This document shows positions 43,710 through 52,638 of a stretch of 64,000 nt of DNA, in pieces. Below the pieces are notes generated by a model, which was not told the origin of the DNA, did not search any database, and saw only the letters and a program-made list of their open reading frames with translations. The number at the start of each line of letters is the position of its first letter. The first letter of the stretch is position 1. The position numbers and the translations under genes were made by a program. Source of the stretch: an uncultured Lachnospiraceae bacterium (GTDB lineage Bacteria; Bacillota; Clostridia; Lachnospirales; Lachnospiraceae); contig CATOPL010000014.1 of the NCBI GenBank assembly GCA_951802115.1, positions 1 through 64,000 of the forward strand, written 5' to 3'.

Positions 43710-43845
43710 GCTCCCTCTCCTCCGCACGCTTGGCATTGTTAAACCGGTCCGTCGTTCCTACCAGATACCCTGTGATCCTCCTGATTCTGTCAAATTTTAC
43801 ATTTTCTCCTACCTGTCCGTTCTCCGGCAACACTTTTCCTGCCAT
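43687..43845 (-). CDS. Stand-alone glycyl-radical segment of class III ribonucleotide reductase
   Basis: 52 residues, read MAGKVLPENGQVGENVKF then DRIRRITGYLVGTTDRFNNA and KRAEERERVKHSLS. RITGYL is the glycyl-radical loop of NrdD (radical Gly27 by position), and the tail NAKRAEERERVKH is the usual C-terminal end of full-length NrdD. The 771-residue NrdD encoded 168 bases upstream stops before this segment. ATG has AGGAGG 7 bases upstream. It lies between nrdD and nrdG and overlaps the nrdG start. I infer that it complements NrdD as a second polypeptide, comparable in principle to the spare-part protein GrcA of pyruvate formate-lyase. Confidence 0.82.
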   Translation of the reverse strand: MAGKVLPENGQVGENVKFDRIRRITGYLVGTTDRFNNAKRAEERERVKHSLS

Positions 43846-44013
43846 TTCAAATCCTCCTTGTTCTGCATTATAATATTAGAGTCAAAAAGTATCTTGACCC
43901 ATAATGATATACGGACCGTTCCGCTCTCTGTACTCGCATTTTTCCGCCAAAACCGACGCAAAACGCCTCAGATCTGCTTATTTTTCTGCGAAAACCAGCT
44001 TCTTTTTTGCATT

Positions 44014-46329
44014 TCAATGATTTGCATCCATATAAACGGGGACGTCCGGATATTTTCTGCGGAGTTCGTTCAGCCTCTCGATACTGACCGCTTCTCCTTC
44101 TTTTCTCCCACAGCGGGGGCACACTTCGTCGATCACACCGGTATATCCGCACACCGGATCCCGATCCACCGGATGATTCACCGAACCATAACCGATCCCG
44201 TTCTCTTTCATACAGCGAATGACTGCTTCAAAAGCCTCCGGATTTTTCGCAGTGTCTCCGTCCAGTTCCACATAGCTGATATGTCCCGCATTGGTCATCG
44301 CATGGTACGGCGCTTCGATTCGAATCTTTTCAAATGCATTAATCGGATAGTAAACCGGTACATGGAAAGAATTGGTATAGTATTCCCGGTCTGTCACGCC
44401 CGGAATCTTTCCAAACCGTTTGCGGTCCATCCGTACAAATCTTCCTGACAGCCCCTCTGCAGGAGTCGCCAGCAGTGTAAAATTAAGTCCTGTCTCTTCT
44501 GATTTCCGGTCCAGATAATCCCTCATATGAGAAATTATCTCATATCCCAGCTTCCGGCTCTCCTCACTCTCTCCGTGATGTTTTCCGGTCAGCGCAACCA
44601 GAGTCTCTGCAAGACCGATAAAACCGACGCTTAACGTTCCGTTTTTCAAAACCTCGCCTACCTGGTCATGTATTCCCAGTTCTTCCGACCCCATCCAGAT
44701 TCCCTGTCCCATCAAAAAAGGATAGTTTTTGACTGTCTTTTTCTTCTGAATCTCAAAACGATGCAGAAGCTGTCTGCAGCACAGTTCCAGACGCTTGTCC
44801 AGTTCTTTATAAAAAAGAGCGATATCCTTATGCGCCCCGATTCCAAGCCGGGGCAGATTGACAGATGTAAAACTTAAGTTCCCTCTTCCGCAGGTCACCT
44901 CCTGCTTTGGATTATAATGATTGCCCATGACTCTGGTCCGGCATCCCATATAGGAAATCTCTGTATTATAATCTCCTTCTTTGTAATACTGCAGATTAAA
45001 CGGCGCGTCTATAAAACTGAAGTTGGGAAACAGCCGTTTTGCCGATACTTTAATCGCCAGCCGGAACAGATCATAATTCGGATCTCCCGGATTGTAATTG
45101 ATTCCATCCTTTACTTTAAAAATCTGAACAGGAAAGATAGCGGTTTCTCCATTTCCCAGTCCGATATCTGTTACTTTCAGAAGATTTCTCACTGCCATCC
45201 GCGCTTCTTTAGACGTACACGTTCCATAATTAATGGAACTGAACGGCACCTGAGCGCCAGCTCTGGAATTCATCGTATTCAGATTGTGAATCAGTGATTC
45301 CATTGCCTGATAAGTGGCCATATCCGTCTCTTTCATGGCAATACGTATCGATGTTCGATGGCATCTGCGGATATCCTCTTCTTCCGGCAGCTTCTGAAGC
45401 CACATCTCTTTGCATTCTGTAAACCACTGAACAAAATGTTCTTCATAGTCATCAATGTTTTCCATCGTAATGCGTTCCGGCATCGCATTTTTCAATGCCT
45501 GACGAAATTCGTCTCCCAGTACATTTTCGCAGTCATATTCCAGCCAGAAATACCTCTGAACCGCATCATAATATTCTTTCCGAAAAGTGCACGCCACTCC
45601 CTCCGCCATCGCATAGTCAAAATTCGGCACCGACTGACCTCCGTGCATCTCATTCTGATTTGCCTGGATGGCGATACATGCCAGAGACGCATAACTGGCA
45701 ATGGATCTGGGCTGACGGATATAGCCATGCCCGGTAGAAAAACCATCCTTAAACAGCCTGATCAGGTCAATCTGACAACAGGTTTCCGTCAGCATATAGA
45801 AATCTTTGTCATGAATGTGAATATCTCCATTGATATGCGCCGCCGCAATATCTTTGGGAAGAATATAATTGTCCACAAAATAATTGGCTCCCTCCGAACC
45901 ATATTTCAGCATAGTTCCCATGGAGGTATCCGCATCAATATTTGCATTTTCCCGCTTAATATCCGCATCCGCTGCACTGGTAAAGGTAAGCTCCCGGTAT
46001 ATATCTACCAGATCAGCTTCCGTCTTGCGCACTTTGGTATGCTCTGCGCGGTACAAAATATATGCTTTGGCGGTCCTGGCAAATCCGTTCTCAATCAGCT
46101 TTTCTTCAACAAGATCCTGTACCTGTTCCACATTCGGCGTCTTTCCTTCCGGAATAGCTTCTACCACTGCGTTCACAAGCTTTTCAAACTGATATGGAGC
46201 GATCGCTTCCACCCGTGCCGCCTCATTCGCTTTTCGGATCGCATCCCTGATCTTTTTTGCGTCAAATGCTACAGGCACCCCATTCCGCTTATGGATCATC
46301 TCCGGACATTCAACGGCTATCCCCTTCAT
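44014..46329 (-). CDS. nrdD: Class III (anaerobic) ribonucleoside-triphosphate reductase, large part
   Basis: 771 residues. N-terminal ATP-cone (about 10-100, VPVAFDAKKIRDAIRKANEA), then the ten-stranded barrel (HINGDIHIHDKDFYMLTETC, GGQSVPNFDYAMAEGV, VPFSSINYGTCTS) and a C-terminal Cys cluster (CGYTGVIDEVCPRCG, Cys727, Cys737, Cys740). Normal enzymes continue from here into the glycyl-radical loop; this one instead ends with ~30 unrelated residues (...VPVYMDANH) and a stop. GGAGG precedes the ATG by 9 bases. Allosterically regulated by ATP/dATP through the cone and transcriptionally by NrdR boxes. Confidence 0.93.
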   Translation of the reverse strand: MKGIAVECPEMIHKRNGVPVAFDAKKIRDAIRKANEAARVEAIAPYQFEKLVNAVVEAIPEGKTPNVEQVQDLVEEKLIENGFARTAKAYILYRAEHTKVRKTEADLVDIYRELTFTSAADADIKRENANIDADTSMGTMLKYGSEGANYFVDNYILPKDIAAAHINGDIHIHDKDFYMLTETCCQIDLIRLFKDGFSTGHGYIRQPRSIASYASLACIAIQANQNEMHGGQSVPNFDYAMAEGVACTFRKEYYDAVQRYFWLEYDCENVLGDEFRQALKNAMPERITMENIDDYEEHFVQWFTECKEMWLQKLPEEEDIRRCHRTSIRIAMKETDMATYQAMESLIHNLNTMNSRAGAQVPFSSINYGTCTSKEARMAVRNLLKVTDIGLGNGETAIFPVQIFKVKDGINYNPGDPNYDLFRLAIKVSAKRLFPNFSFIDAPFNLQYYKEGDYNTEISYMGCRTRVMGNHYNPKQEVTCGRGNLSFTSVNLPRLGIGAHKDIALFYKELDKRLELCCRQLLHRFEIQKKKTVKNYPFLMGQGIWMGSEELGIHDQVGEVLKNGTLSVGFIGLAETLVALTGKHHGESEESRKLGYEIISHMRDYLDRKSEETGLNFTLLATPAEGLSGRFVRMDRKRFGKIPGVTDREYYTNSFHVPVYYPINAFEKIRIEAPYHAMTNAGHISYVELDGDTAKNPEAFEAVIRCMKENGIGYGSVNHPVDRDPVCGYTGVIDEVCPRCGRKEGEAVSIERLNELRRKYPDVPVYMDANH

Positions 46330-46343
46330 CTACATCCCCTCCA

Positions 46344-46390
46344 AAACCATATCTGGTATTCATTTCTATTTACTGCACTAAATATAGTAT
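46344..46390 (-). promoter_or_regulatory. Tandem NrdR boxes before nrdD
   Basis: Minus strand ATACTATATTTAGTGC (46375-46390) matches the NrdR consensus ACACTATATATAGTGT at 13 of 16 positions; ATACCAGATATGGTTT (46344-46359) is a weaker second box. They are separated by 15 bases (31-base phase, three helical turns), the classical NrdR arrangement. The proximal box ends just before the ribosome-binding site. Confidence 0.75.
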
Positions 46391-46422
46391 CACTAATCAA
46401 AAAAAGATGCAAGCGTATTTTT

Positions 46423-47286
46423 CTACATACTCTCCTCAAAGAAATCTTTATATCCTTCTCCATATATTTCATTCGCACTGGTAACGATCAAAAATGCAGA
46501 CGCATCCTCCTGTTTCACCGTCTCTTCTACCCGGGGAGCCAGCTGTTTGCGTACCACGCAGAAAATCACATCCTTCTCTTCCTTTGTCCATCCTCCTCTG
46601 CCTTTCAGATAAGTCACGCCCACCTTGATCTCTTCCATAAGCTTTTGTCCGACCTCTTCGGGCTTCTTCGTCACAATATAGATCATCCTCGCCTCATCTG
46701 CGCCATAGAGAATATAATCCAGCGTTCTCCCTGTGATCAGCACCGCAATCAGCGCATACAGCGCAATATTCAGATCTCTGAAAATAAAACCAGAAACGGC
46801 AACTATTGTCATATCAATACACTGAAATAAATATCCGGTTTTCAGATGTCTGTATTTCTGACGGATAATCTTGACAATAATATCCATACCTCCGGTAGTC
46901 GCTCCGGATTTAAAAACCAAGCCCACCCCCGACGCAATCAGAACTCCGCCGGCGAGCGCCGCCAGAAGCGGATCCGTCGTCAGCGCATCATAAGATGACA
47001 GCAGATTGGTAAAAAACGACGTCACAACAATCGCATACGCCGTCTTAATAATAAATCTCCAGCCAAATTTCCACATACCCAGCAATATCACCGGTATGTT
47101 CAGACACAGATAAAGAGTACCGGTCTCAAGATGAGAAAGACGGTTCAAGATGACTGCAATACCGGTAACGCCGCCCGGCGCCAGATTATTCGGATCCAAA
47201 AACAAACTAATACCTACCGCATAGATCCCCGCTGCAATAAATATTACAACCAGATCTTTTACTGTACGAATCCATGTTTTCTTCAT
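46423..47286 (-). CDS. YitT-family membrane protein (DUF161/DUF2179)
   Basis: 287 residues. Five or six membrane helices with the family start IYAVGISLFLDPNNLAPGGV and VFKSGATTGGMDIIVKI, then a soluble C-terminal DUF2179 domain (GVTYLKGRGGWTKEEKDVIF, FLIVTSANEIYGEGYKDFFE). Physiological role is not established for the family. Start chosen at the ATG at 47284-47286 (AGGAG 6 bases upstream); an ATG at 47334 with AAGGG is also possible and would add 16 residues. Confidence 0.9.
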   Translation of the reverse strand: MKKTWIRTVKDLVVIFIAAGIYAVGISLFLDPNNLAPGGVTGIAVILNRLSHLETGTLYLCLNIPVILLGMWKFGWRFIIKTAYAIVVTSFFTNLLSSYDALTTDPLLAALAGGVLIASGVGLVFKSGATTGGMDIIVKIIRQKYRHLKTGYLFQCIDMTIVAVSGFIFRDLNIALYALIAVLITGRTLDYILYGADEARMIYIVTKKPEEVGQKLMEEIKVGVTYLKGRGGWTKEEKDVIFCVVRKQLAPRVEETVKQEDASAFLIVTSANEIYGEGYKDFFEESM

Positions 47287-47376
47287 ACTCCACTCCTTTT
47301 TTCGACGGATGTTTTCTGTATTACTCTTTTCCATGCATCCCTTTCTATCCGCAAAAAGCAGTTATTTTTATTTCTG

Positions 47377-48837
47377 TCAGATGTTCTGCGTCTGCTGCAG
47401 ACTGCCCATATAATAAAATCCCCGGCACTCATCCAGATGGGCCCTTAAAATTTTTCCGATCATAGATGTATCTCCCGGAAAATGCACGACATGATTGTTG
47501 CTGAGCCGTCCGGTCATATATCCTTTCATCTGACGATTTGATTCTTCCACCAGCACTTCCTGATCTGTGCCTGTAAAACGTTCCGCCATATTTTTCGAAA
47601 TATCCTGCACTTCTTTTAGCAGCCGCTCAAACCGGTCTTTCACCACATCTTCCGGAATCTGATCTTCCATGGAGGCTGCCGGTGTTCCGGTACGCCGGCT
47701 GTAAATAAAAGTGAATGCGCTGTCATAACGGACTCTTCGCACCACATCCAGTGTTTCCTGGAAATCCGCCTCTGTTTCTCCGGGAAATCCCACAATAATA
47801 TCGGTTGTCAGTGCAATATCCGGAACCGCACTGCGGATCTTCTCAGCCAGTCTGATATACTGTTCTTTTGTATATTTTCGGTTCATGGCCTTAAGAACAG
47901 TCGTACTCCCGGACTGAAGCGGAAGATGGAGATGCCTGCAGATCTTTTGGGAATCTGCCATGACCTGAATCAGTTCATCTGACAGATCTTTCGGATGGGA
48001 AGTCATAAAACGAATCCGTTTAAGCCCTTCGATCTTCTCGATTTCCTTTAAAAGCTCTGCAAATGACATGGGTACAGCAAGATTCTTCCCGTAAGAATTA
48101 ACATTCTGACCTAAAAGCATAATTTCCACAATGCCATCCGCAACGAGATTTCTGATTTCCTGCAGAATATCTTCCGGCGCGCGGCTGCGTTCCCGGCCTC
48201 TTACATAAGGAACAATACAATAACTGCAGAAGTTGTTGCATCCAAACATGATATTTACCCCTGATTTAAACGGGTATTTCCGTTCAACCGGCAGATCTTC
48301 TACAATCTGATCGGTATCCTTCCAGATGTCGATCACCATCCGTTCAGAGTCCAGTGCCGTCCAGAGCAGTTCTGCAAATTTAAAAATATTATGAGTTCCA
48401 AATATCAGATCGATAAACCGATAGCTTTTCTTGAGCTTTTCCACCACAGAAGGTTCCTGCATCATGCAGCCGCAGAGCGCAATCTTCATATCCGGATTCT
48501 TTTTTTTATATCCGTGCAGTACTCCCAGCCGTCCATAGACCTTCAGATTCGCATTTTCACGAACGGTACAGGTATTGTAAATCACAAAATCCGCATCTTC
48601 ACTCTCCATCTCCGCATATCCGATTCTGCACAGAATTCCCTGAAGCTTCTCCGAATCGCGGGCGTTCATCTGACAGCCCATATTGACCACACAGGCTTTG
48701 GGTGATCTCCCATTTTTTTGCTCAAAATCCTTCACCCATTGATGGCATTTTGCCATGAAGTAGTATTGACGGACAGGCTCCTCTATGGGAGGCTCTGCAT
48801 GAATATCTATTTTATCTAAATCAATTTCATTATACAT
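47377..48837 (-). CDS. miaB: tRNA-2-methylthio-N6-dimethylallyladenosine synthase
   Basis: 486 residues. Radical SAM methylthiotransferase acting on tRNA position 37. N-terminal UPF0004 domain with the three cluster-2 Cys (NMGCQMNARDSEK, YNTCTVRENA, LCGCMMQ), radical SAM motif MFGCNNFCSYCIVPYVRGRE, and a C-terminal TRAM domain. A ~35-residue N-terminal extension before the first domain is common in Clostridia. Follows no clear operon partner; the kinase terminator precedes it. Confidence 0.95.
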   Translation of the reverse strand: MYNEIDLDKIDIHAEPPIEEPVRQYYFMAKCHQWVKDFEQKNGRSPKACVVNMGCQMNARDSEKLQGILCRIGYAEMESEDADFVIYNTCTVRENANLKVYGRLGVLHGYKKKNPDMKIALCGCMMQEPSVVEKLKKSYRFIDLIFGTHNIFKFAELLWTALDSERMVIDIWKDTDQIVEDLPVERKYPFKSGVNIMFGCNNFCSYCIVPYVRGRERSRAPEDILQEIRNLVADGIVEIMLLGQNVNSYGKNLAVPMSFAELLKEIEKIEGLKRIRFMTSHPKDLSDELIQVMADSQKICRHLHLPLQSGSTTVLKAMNRKYTKEQYIRLAEKIRSAVPDIALTTDIIVGFPGETEADFQETLDVVRRVRYDSAFTFIYSRRTGTPAASMEDQIPEDVVKDRFERLLKEVQDISKNMAERFTGTDQEVLVEESNRQMKGYMTGRLSNNHVVHFPGDTSMIGKILRAHLDECRGFYYMGSLQQTQNI

Positions 48838-48877
48838 TTTCTTTGGCTTTCTTCCCTTTCTGTCATATAGTACATAA

Positions 48878-48938
48878 AAAAGAAGCGTTTTTTTACCGTA
48901 CAGCTTTATGGCTCAGACAGGGTACTCGTTTCTTTTTT
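48878..48938 (-). terminator. Probable terminator after the hybrid kinase gene
   Basis: Arms AAAAAAGAAGCG (48878-48889) and CGTTTCTTTTTT (48927-48938) pair over 12 positions with one G-U; the minus-strand 3' arm ends in TTCTTTTTT. The 37-base loop contains further short pairing. Confidence 0.55.
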
Positions 48939-48968
48939 ATATTTATAATATCATATCCGACCAGTGCT

Positions 48969-51900
48969 CTAACACAGAAACTTCTTCAGTACATTCATAA
49001 GCAGCTCCACGTCAAGCGGTTTTGCAACATGCGCGTTCATACCACTTTTGAGCGCCGCTTCTTTATCATCTTCCATGGCATTTGCCGTCATGGCAATAAT
49101 GGGCAGGGTTTTCACATCCCCACGGGACATGGCCCGAATCGCCTTCGTCGCCTCGTATCCGTTCATAACCGGCATCTGCACATCCATCAGTATTGCATCG
49201 TAATAGCCTTCCGCACATGTTTCGATCATAGAAACCGCATCGGTTCCATCCGGTGCCGATTCAATTACGAATCCGGCCTCTTCCAGAATCACTTCCGCAA
49301 TTTCCCGGTTCAGCTCATTATCTTCTACCAGAAGAATCCTCTTTCCGCCAAAATCCGTCTGCGTCCATACAGTTTCCGCCTCCGCCTGCCTATATTCCCC
49401 CGTCTGATTCGCCGCCAGCAATGACGCCTTTAAATCAGACATGAACAGCGGCTTGGCACAGAACACAGTTACTCCCGCTTCTTTCGCCTCCTCTTCAATA
49501 TCCGTCCAGTCATAAGCAGTGAGAATGATAATGGACGCCTCCTGACCCGCTACGCTGCGGATTTTTCTTGCAGTTTCAATTCCGCTCGTTTCCGGCATCT
49601 GCCAGTCGATAATATAGGTATGGTAAGGATCTCCCTCTTCAAGGGCAGATTTGGCATGATATACCGCTTCTTTTCCGGACGTCGTCCATTCTGAACGCAT
49701 GCCAATATTTTTTAACATTTTGCTCACGCTGTCACACACATTAAAATCATCATCCACCACTAAGAAACGCCGCCCCTCCAGCTCCTTGATCTGCTCTGCC
49801 GTTTTTTCCAGGTCCTGAATCTGAAGCGGAAGTTTCACTGTAAAAGTACTTCCTTTTCCGACTTCGCTTTCTACCGTAATTTCTCCTCCCATCATATCAA
49901 CAATACTCTTGGTAATCGGCATGCCAAGACCCGCACCCTGAATACCGCTTCTTGTGGCAGTAGATTCACGTTCAAAGGGCTCAAAAATATGCTTCACAAA
50001 CTCCTGCGACATTCCGATTCCGTTGTCCTTGATTTTAAAAACATAATCGCCCCACCCGGGCCTGAGGTTGGTTTGCTGTGTGATGCAAAAAGACACGGTT
50101 CCGCCGGCAGGAGTATATTTGACTGCGTTGCCCATCAGATTGATAAAAATCTGATTCAGCTTCAGCGGATCTGCGATTACGTCTTCATCGACCACCTCGA
50201 AAGTATCAATAAAAAGCTCCATCTGTTTCGCTTTTATCTGAGGCTGAATCATATTGAGCAGACTGTGCATCAATTCAGAAATATTACATTCCTGATTGTG
50301 AATCTGAAGCTTCCCGCTCTCAATACGACTCATATCCAGAATGTCGTTGATCAGGCCCAGCAGATGATTGCTGGAAGAAAGAATTTTCTGCAGACAGTCC
50401 CGAACCTGCTCTGTGCGTTCCATATGACTGACCGCAATCGTGGCAAAACCGATAATGGCGTTCATGGGCGTGCGGATATCATGACTCATATTAGAAAGGA
50501 ACGTCGTCTTTGCCTGGCTGGCATGCTGAGCCTGCATCAGCGCATCCTGCAAAGCCTGGGTCTGTTCCCGCTGTTTTCTGACCTGCTCTGTAATGTCCCG
50601 GGACACTGCCATTGCAATCAGATCACCGGTGTCCTCGTCACAGGTCATGATAAAGGACTGCCGGACGCACAGAAGCTCCCCTTTGCCTGTTTCACCCCAG
50701 TAGTCCACATCCACTTCCATATCTCCCTGCTCATACCTGGATTTCAGACAATCCACATTTACTGCTGCGGAATAATCTTCCAATGATTCCGGCAAAACAA
50801 ACTGCTTCCATTTTTCAAAATATTCAGAAGCTTTGCATGGAACAGTCAGTCCAGCCCTCTCCAGCAGCGAAATTTCTTTTCTGCCATCCATATGCGTAAT
50901 ATCCTGTGTAATCTGGTCTTTTGTCAGATTACACTCAAAAGCACTGAAAGAGTTTGACATAACAGCAATCCGGTACTGACGTTCTTTTCTGTTAAAAATT
51001 GCCCGCTCTCTCTGCTCTCGCAGTTCCTTCAGCTTCAGCTCTGTGACATTCTGTCGGACATACAAAACTCTGACCGGCTTTTTGTCCTTACGCTCCAGGC
51101 ATATTGCAATCAGGTGTTCCCAGTCTTCTTTTCCATGACGGGAGACATGGCATTCATGAAGAACAGAATCTTTTGTACGAAGATTCTCTCTGAGCGTATC
51201 AGTCTGGGCAAACTGAAAAAATTCCTTTTTTTCATCGTCTCCGACGATATCTTCCGCATGATACTTAATAAATTCGCTGTATGCTCCATCCAGCGGAATG
51301 CTGGCGTTCAACGGCCCGTTTCCCGCCATATAGGAATAACGGTCGTTTTCCAGATCCACCATCAGATAACGTGAAGAAAAAAGAATGTTCATACCGCGGA
51401 GTACATCGCTGATAATTTTATTTTCTGCCTCCAGCTTCTTCCGGCGTCTTCCTGTATGAATTGCCATCAGAACAGCGCAAATAGCAAACAGAACAAGCAG
51501 ACAGATTTCCAGACGCACACCCGCCATATTGGCCCTGTTTACCATGGTCTGTGTAATATTTTTGGGAAATGCCTGTACAAGGACATATTCATGCCCCGGC
51601 AAGTCCACGACGCAGAGATTGTCGGTTTTACATCCCTCACTGCACAAAAAGGCCGCTCCGCCTCCGTTCATGAATACGGTTCGAGCCGACTCTGCAGTCC
51701 TGTCATCAATTACACCTGATTCCATCAGAGAATCAAGCAGATCTCCCTCATAGCTTTCGCTGCTCGAGCTGGCGATCACCTCGCCCGCCTGCGAACAGAG
51801 AAACACATCAGCCGCCTCGCCAAAGTAGCTGGTGTCAAGCATATCACTCAGATAGTCCTCTGCAAAATACAAACCTAAAAACATTCCCGAGATTTCTTTA

Positions 51901-52370
51901 CCGCTGTATATGGGAGCATAAAAAACCATCATGGATTTCCCTGTAATTCTGGATTTATCCACAGTCTCAAGACCGCTCTCTCCCTTCATTCCGCGGATAA
52001 AATAATTCCGGTCCCGGCTGTTGCTGACCGCTCCGCTGGAAGCAAGATTGATACCGTCCGCATTGGTAAAGCGAACAGCGTCAAAGGTGGTATTTTTTTC
52101 CAGATCCTTCAGCACCTGCATATCAATCTTTGGGGTCTCTCCGTCTGTACTGACCAGATAGGCACTGTTTTGGATACGCTGCAACGCATTGTCAAATTCA
52201 CTCTCAATACGGACTGCCGTCTGTCTTGCACAATCTTCTGCATAGCTCCGGTTCTGTTCCTGAATGCGTACCTTGTTCTGTGTTGTATAAACATAAAACA
52301 AAATGAATATGGCACTCAAAAAAAGAAATGCAAACATTATCGACTGCCATGTTTTCTTCTCCTCTTTCAT
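48969..52370 (-). CDS. Hybrid sensor histidine kinase with Cache-type sensor and two receiver domains
   Basis: 1133 residues from the ATG at 52370. Membrane helix 1 (about 10-30), an extracellular double-Cache-like sensor (about 40-275: FTNADGINLASSG, RDRNYFIRGMKGESGLETVD), helix 2 (about 288-306), two PAS-like regions (320-445 and 470-600), HisKA with phospho-acceptor His630 (FLSNMSHDIRTPMNAIIGF), HATPase, receiver 1 with Asp922 (IIDWQMPE), and receiver 2 with Asp1063 (LMDVQMPVMNG). No cognate output regulator is adjacent. The ATG overlaps, as ATGA, the stop of a possible 19-residue leader. The open frame also reaches a GTG at 52400 without a ribosome-binding site. Confidence 0.92.
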   Translation of the reverse strand: MKEEKKTWQSIMFAFLFLSAIFILFYVYTTQNKVRIQEQNRSYAEDCARQTAVRIESEFDNALQRIQNSAYLVSTDGETPKIDMQVLKDLEKNTTFDAVRFTNADGINLASSGAVSNSRDRNYFIRGMKGESGLETVDKSRITGKSMMVFYAPIYSGKEISGMFLGLYFAEDYLSDMLDTSYFGEAADVFLCSQAGEVIASSSSESYEGDLLDSLMESGVIDDRTAESARTVFMNGGGAAFLCSEGCKTDNLCVVDLPGHEYVLVQAFPKNITQTMVNRANMAGVRLEICLLVLFAICAVLMAIHTGRRRKKLEAENKIISDVLRGMNILFSSRYLMVDLENDRYSYMAGNGPLNASIPLDGAYSEFIKYHAEDIVGDDEKKEFFQFAQTDTLRENLRTKDSVLHECHVSRHGKEDWEHLIAICLERKDKKPVRVLYVRQNVTELKLKELREQRERAIFNRKERQYRIAVMSNSFSAFECNLTKDQITQDITHMDGRKEISLLERAGLTVPCKASEYFEKWKQFVLPESLEDYSAAVNVDCLKSRYEQGDMEVDVDYWGETGKGELLCVRQSFIMTCDEDTGDLIAMAVSRDITEQVRKQREQTQALQDALMQAQHASQAKTTFLSNMSHDIRTPMNAIIGFATIAVSHMERTEQVRDCLQKILSSSNHLLGLINDILDMSRIESGKLQIHNQECNISELMHSLLNMIQPQIKAKQMELFIDTFEVVDEDVIADPLKLNQIFINLMGNAVKYTPAGGTVSFCITQQTNLRPGWGDYVFKIKDNGIGMSQEFVKHIFEPFERESTATRSGIQGAGLGMPITKSIVDMMGGEITVESEVGKGSTFTVKLPLQIQDLEKTAEQIKELEGRRFLVVDDDFNVCDSVSKMLKNIGMRSEWTTSGKEAVYHAKSALEEGDPYHTYIIDWQMPETSGIETARKIRSVAGQEASIIILTAYDWTDIEEEAKEAGVTVFCAKPLFMSDLKASLLAANQTGEYRQAEAETVWTQTDFGGKRILLVEDNELNREIAEVILEEAGFVIESAPDGTDAVSMIETCAEGYYDAILMDVQMPVMNGYEATKAIRAMSRGDVKTLPIIAMTANAMEDDKEAALKSGMNAHVAKPLDVELLMNVLKKFLC

Positions 52371-52426
52371 TTCATTCGGCGCACAGATTCTGTCCGGCAC
52401 GGACAGGACGAATCGTTATACACCAT
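52367..52426 (-). CDS. Possible 19-residue leader peptide before the hybrid kinase
   Basis: Reads MVYNDSSCPCRTESVRRMK and stops in TGA that overlaps the kinase ATG as ATGA. A purine-rich GAAGGGGGA lies immediately before its start, which is closer than ideal. The overlap is the classic arrangement for translational coupling; there is no recognised peptide family. Weak call. Confidence 0.3.
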   Translation of the reverse strand: MVYNDSSCPCRTESVRRMK

Positions 52427-52480
52427 TCCCCCTTCTGAAAATAATAACCATAAATATTGACAACTACTCAATTTCAGAAA

Positions 52481-52510
52481 ATTATAGCATAAAAACCTCA
52501 CGGATAGCAA
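52481..52510 (-). promoter_or_regulatory. Putative promoter of the hybrid kinase gene
   Basis: Minus strand: -35 TTGCTA (52505-52510), 18-base spacer, perfect -10 TATAAT (52481-52486), giving a leader of about 100 bases that includes the leader peptide. Confidence 0.55.
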
Positions 52511-52541
52511 GCGTCTTAAGCGGTTCCCCGGCAGGCAGCAA

Positions 52542-52602
52542 CGGCTCCGGCGCACAGTGAATATTTATTCGCAACAAAACATTCACTGTACAGCCGGAGC
52601 CG
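52542..52602. repeat. Long two-part hairpin after the carboxyltransferase gene
   Basis: Arms CGGCTCCGGC + ACAGTGAAT (52542-52551, 52554-52562) pair with ATTCACTGT + GCCGGAGCCG (52581-52589, 52593-52602): 19 base pairs with a small internal loop and an 18-base terminal loop. No U-tract on either strand; it begins 37 bases after the carboxyltransferase stop. Confidence 0.65.
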
Positions 52603-52638
52603 CACTTTCCAGAGATTTATTAAATAATCACAAATAAT

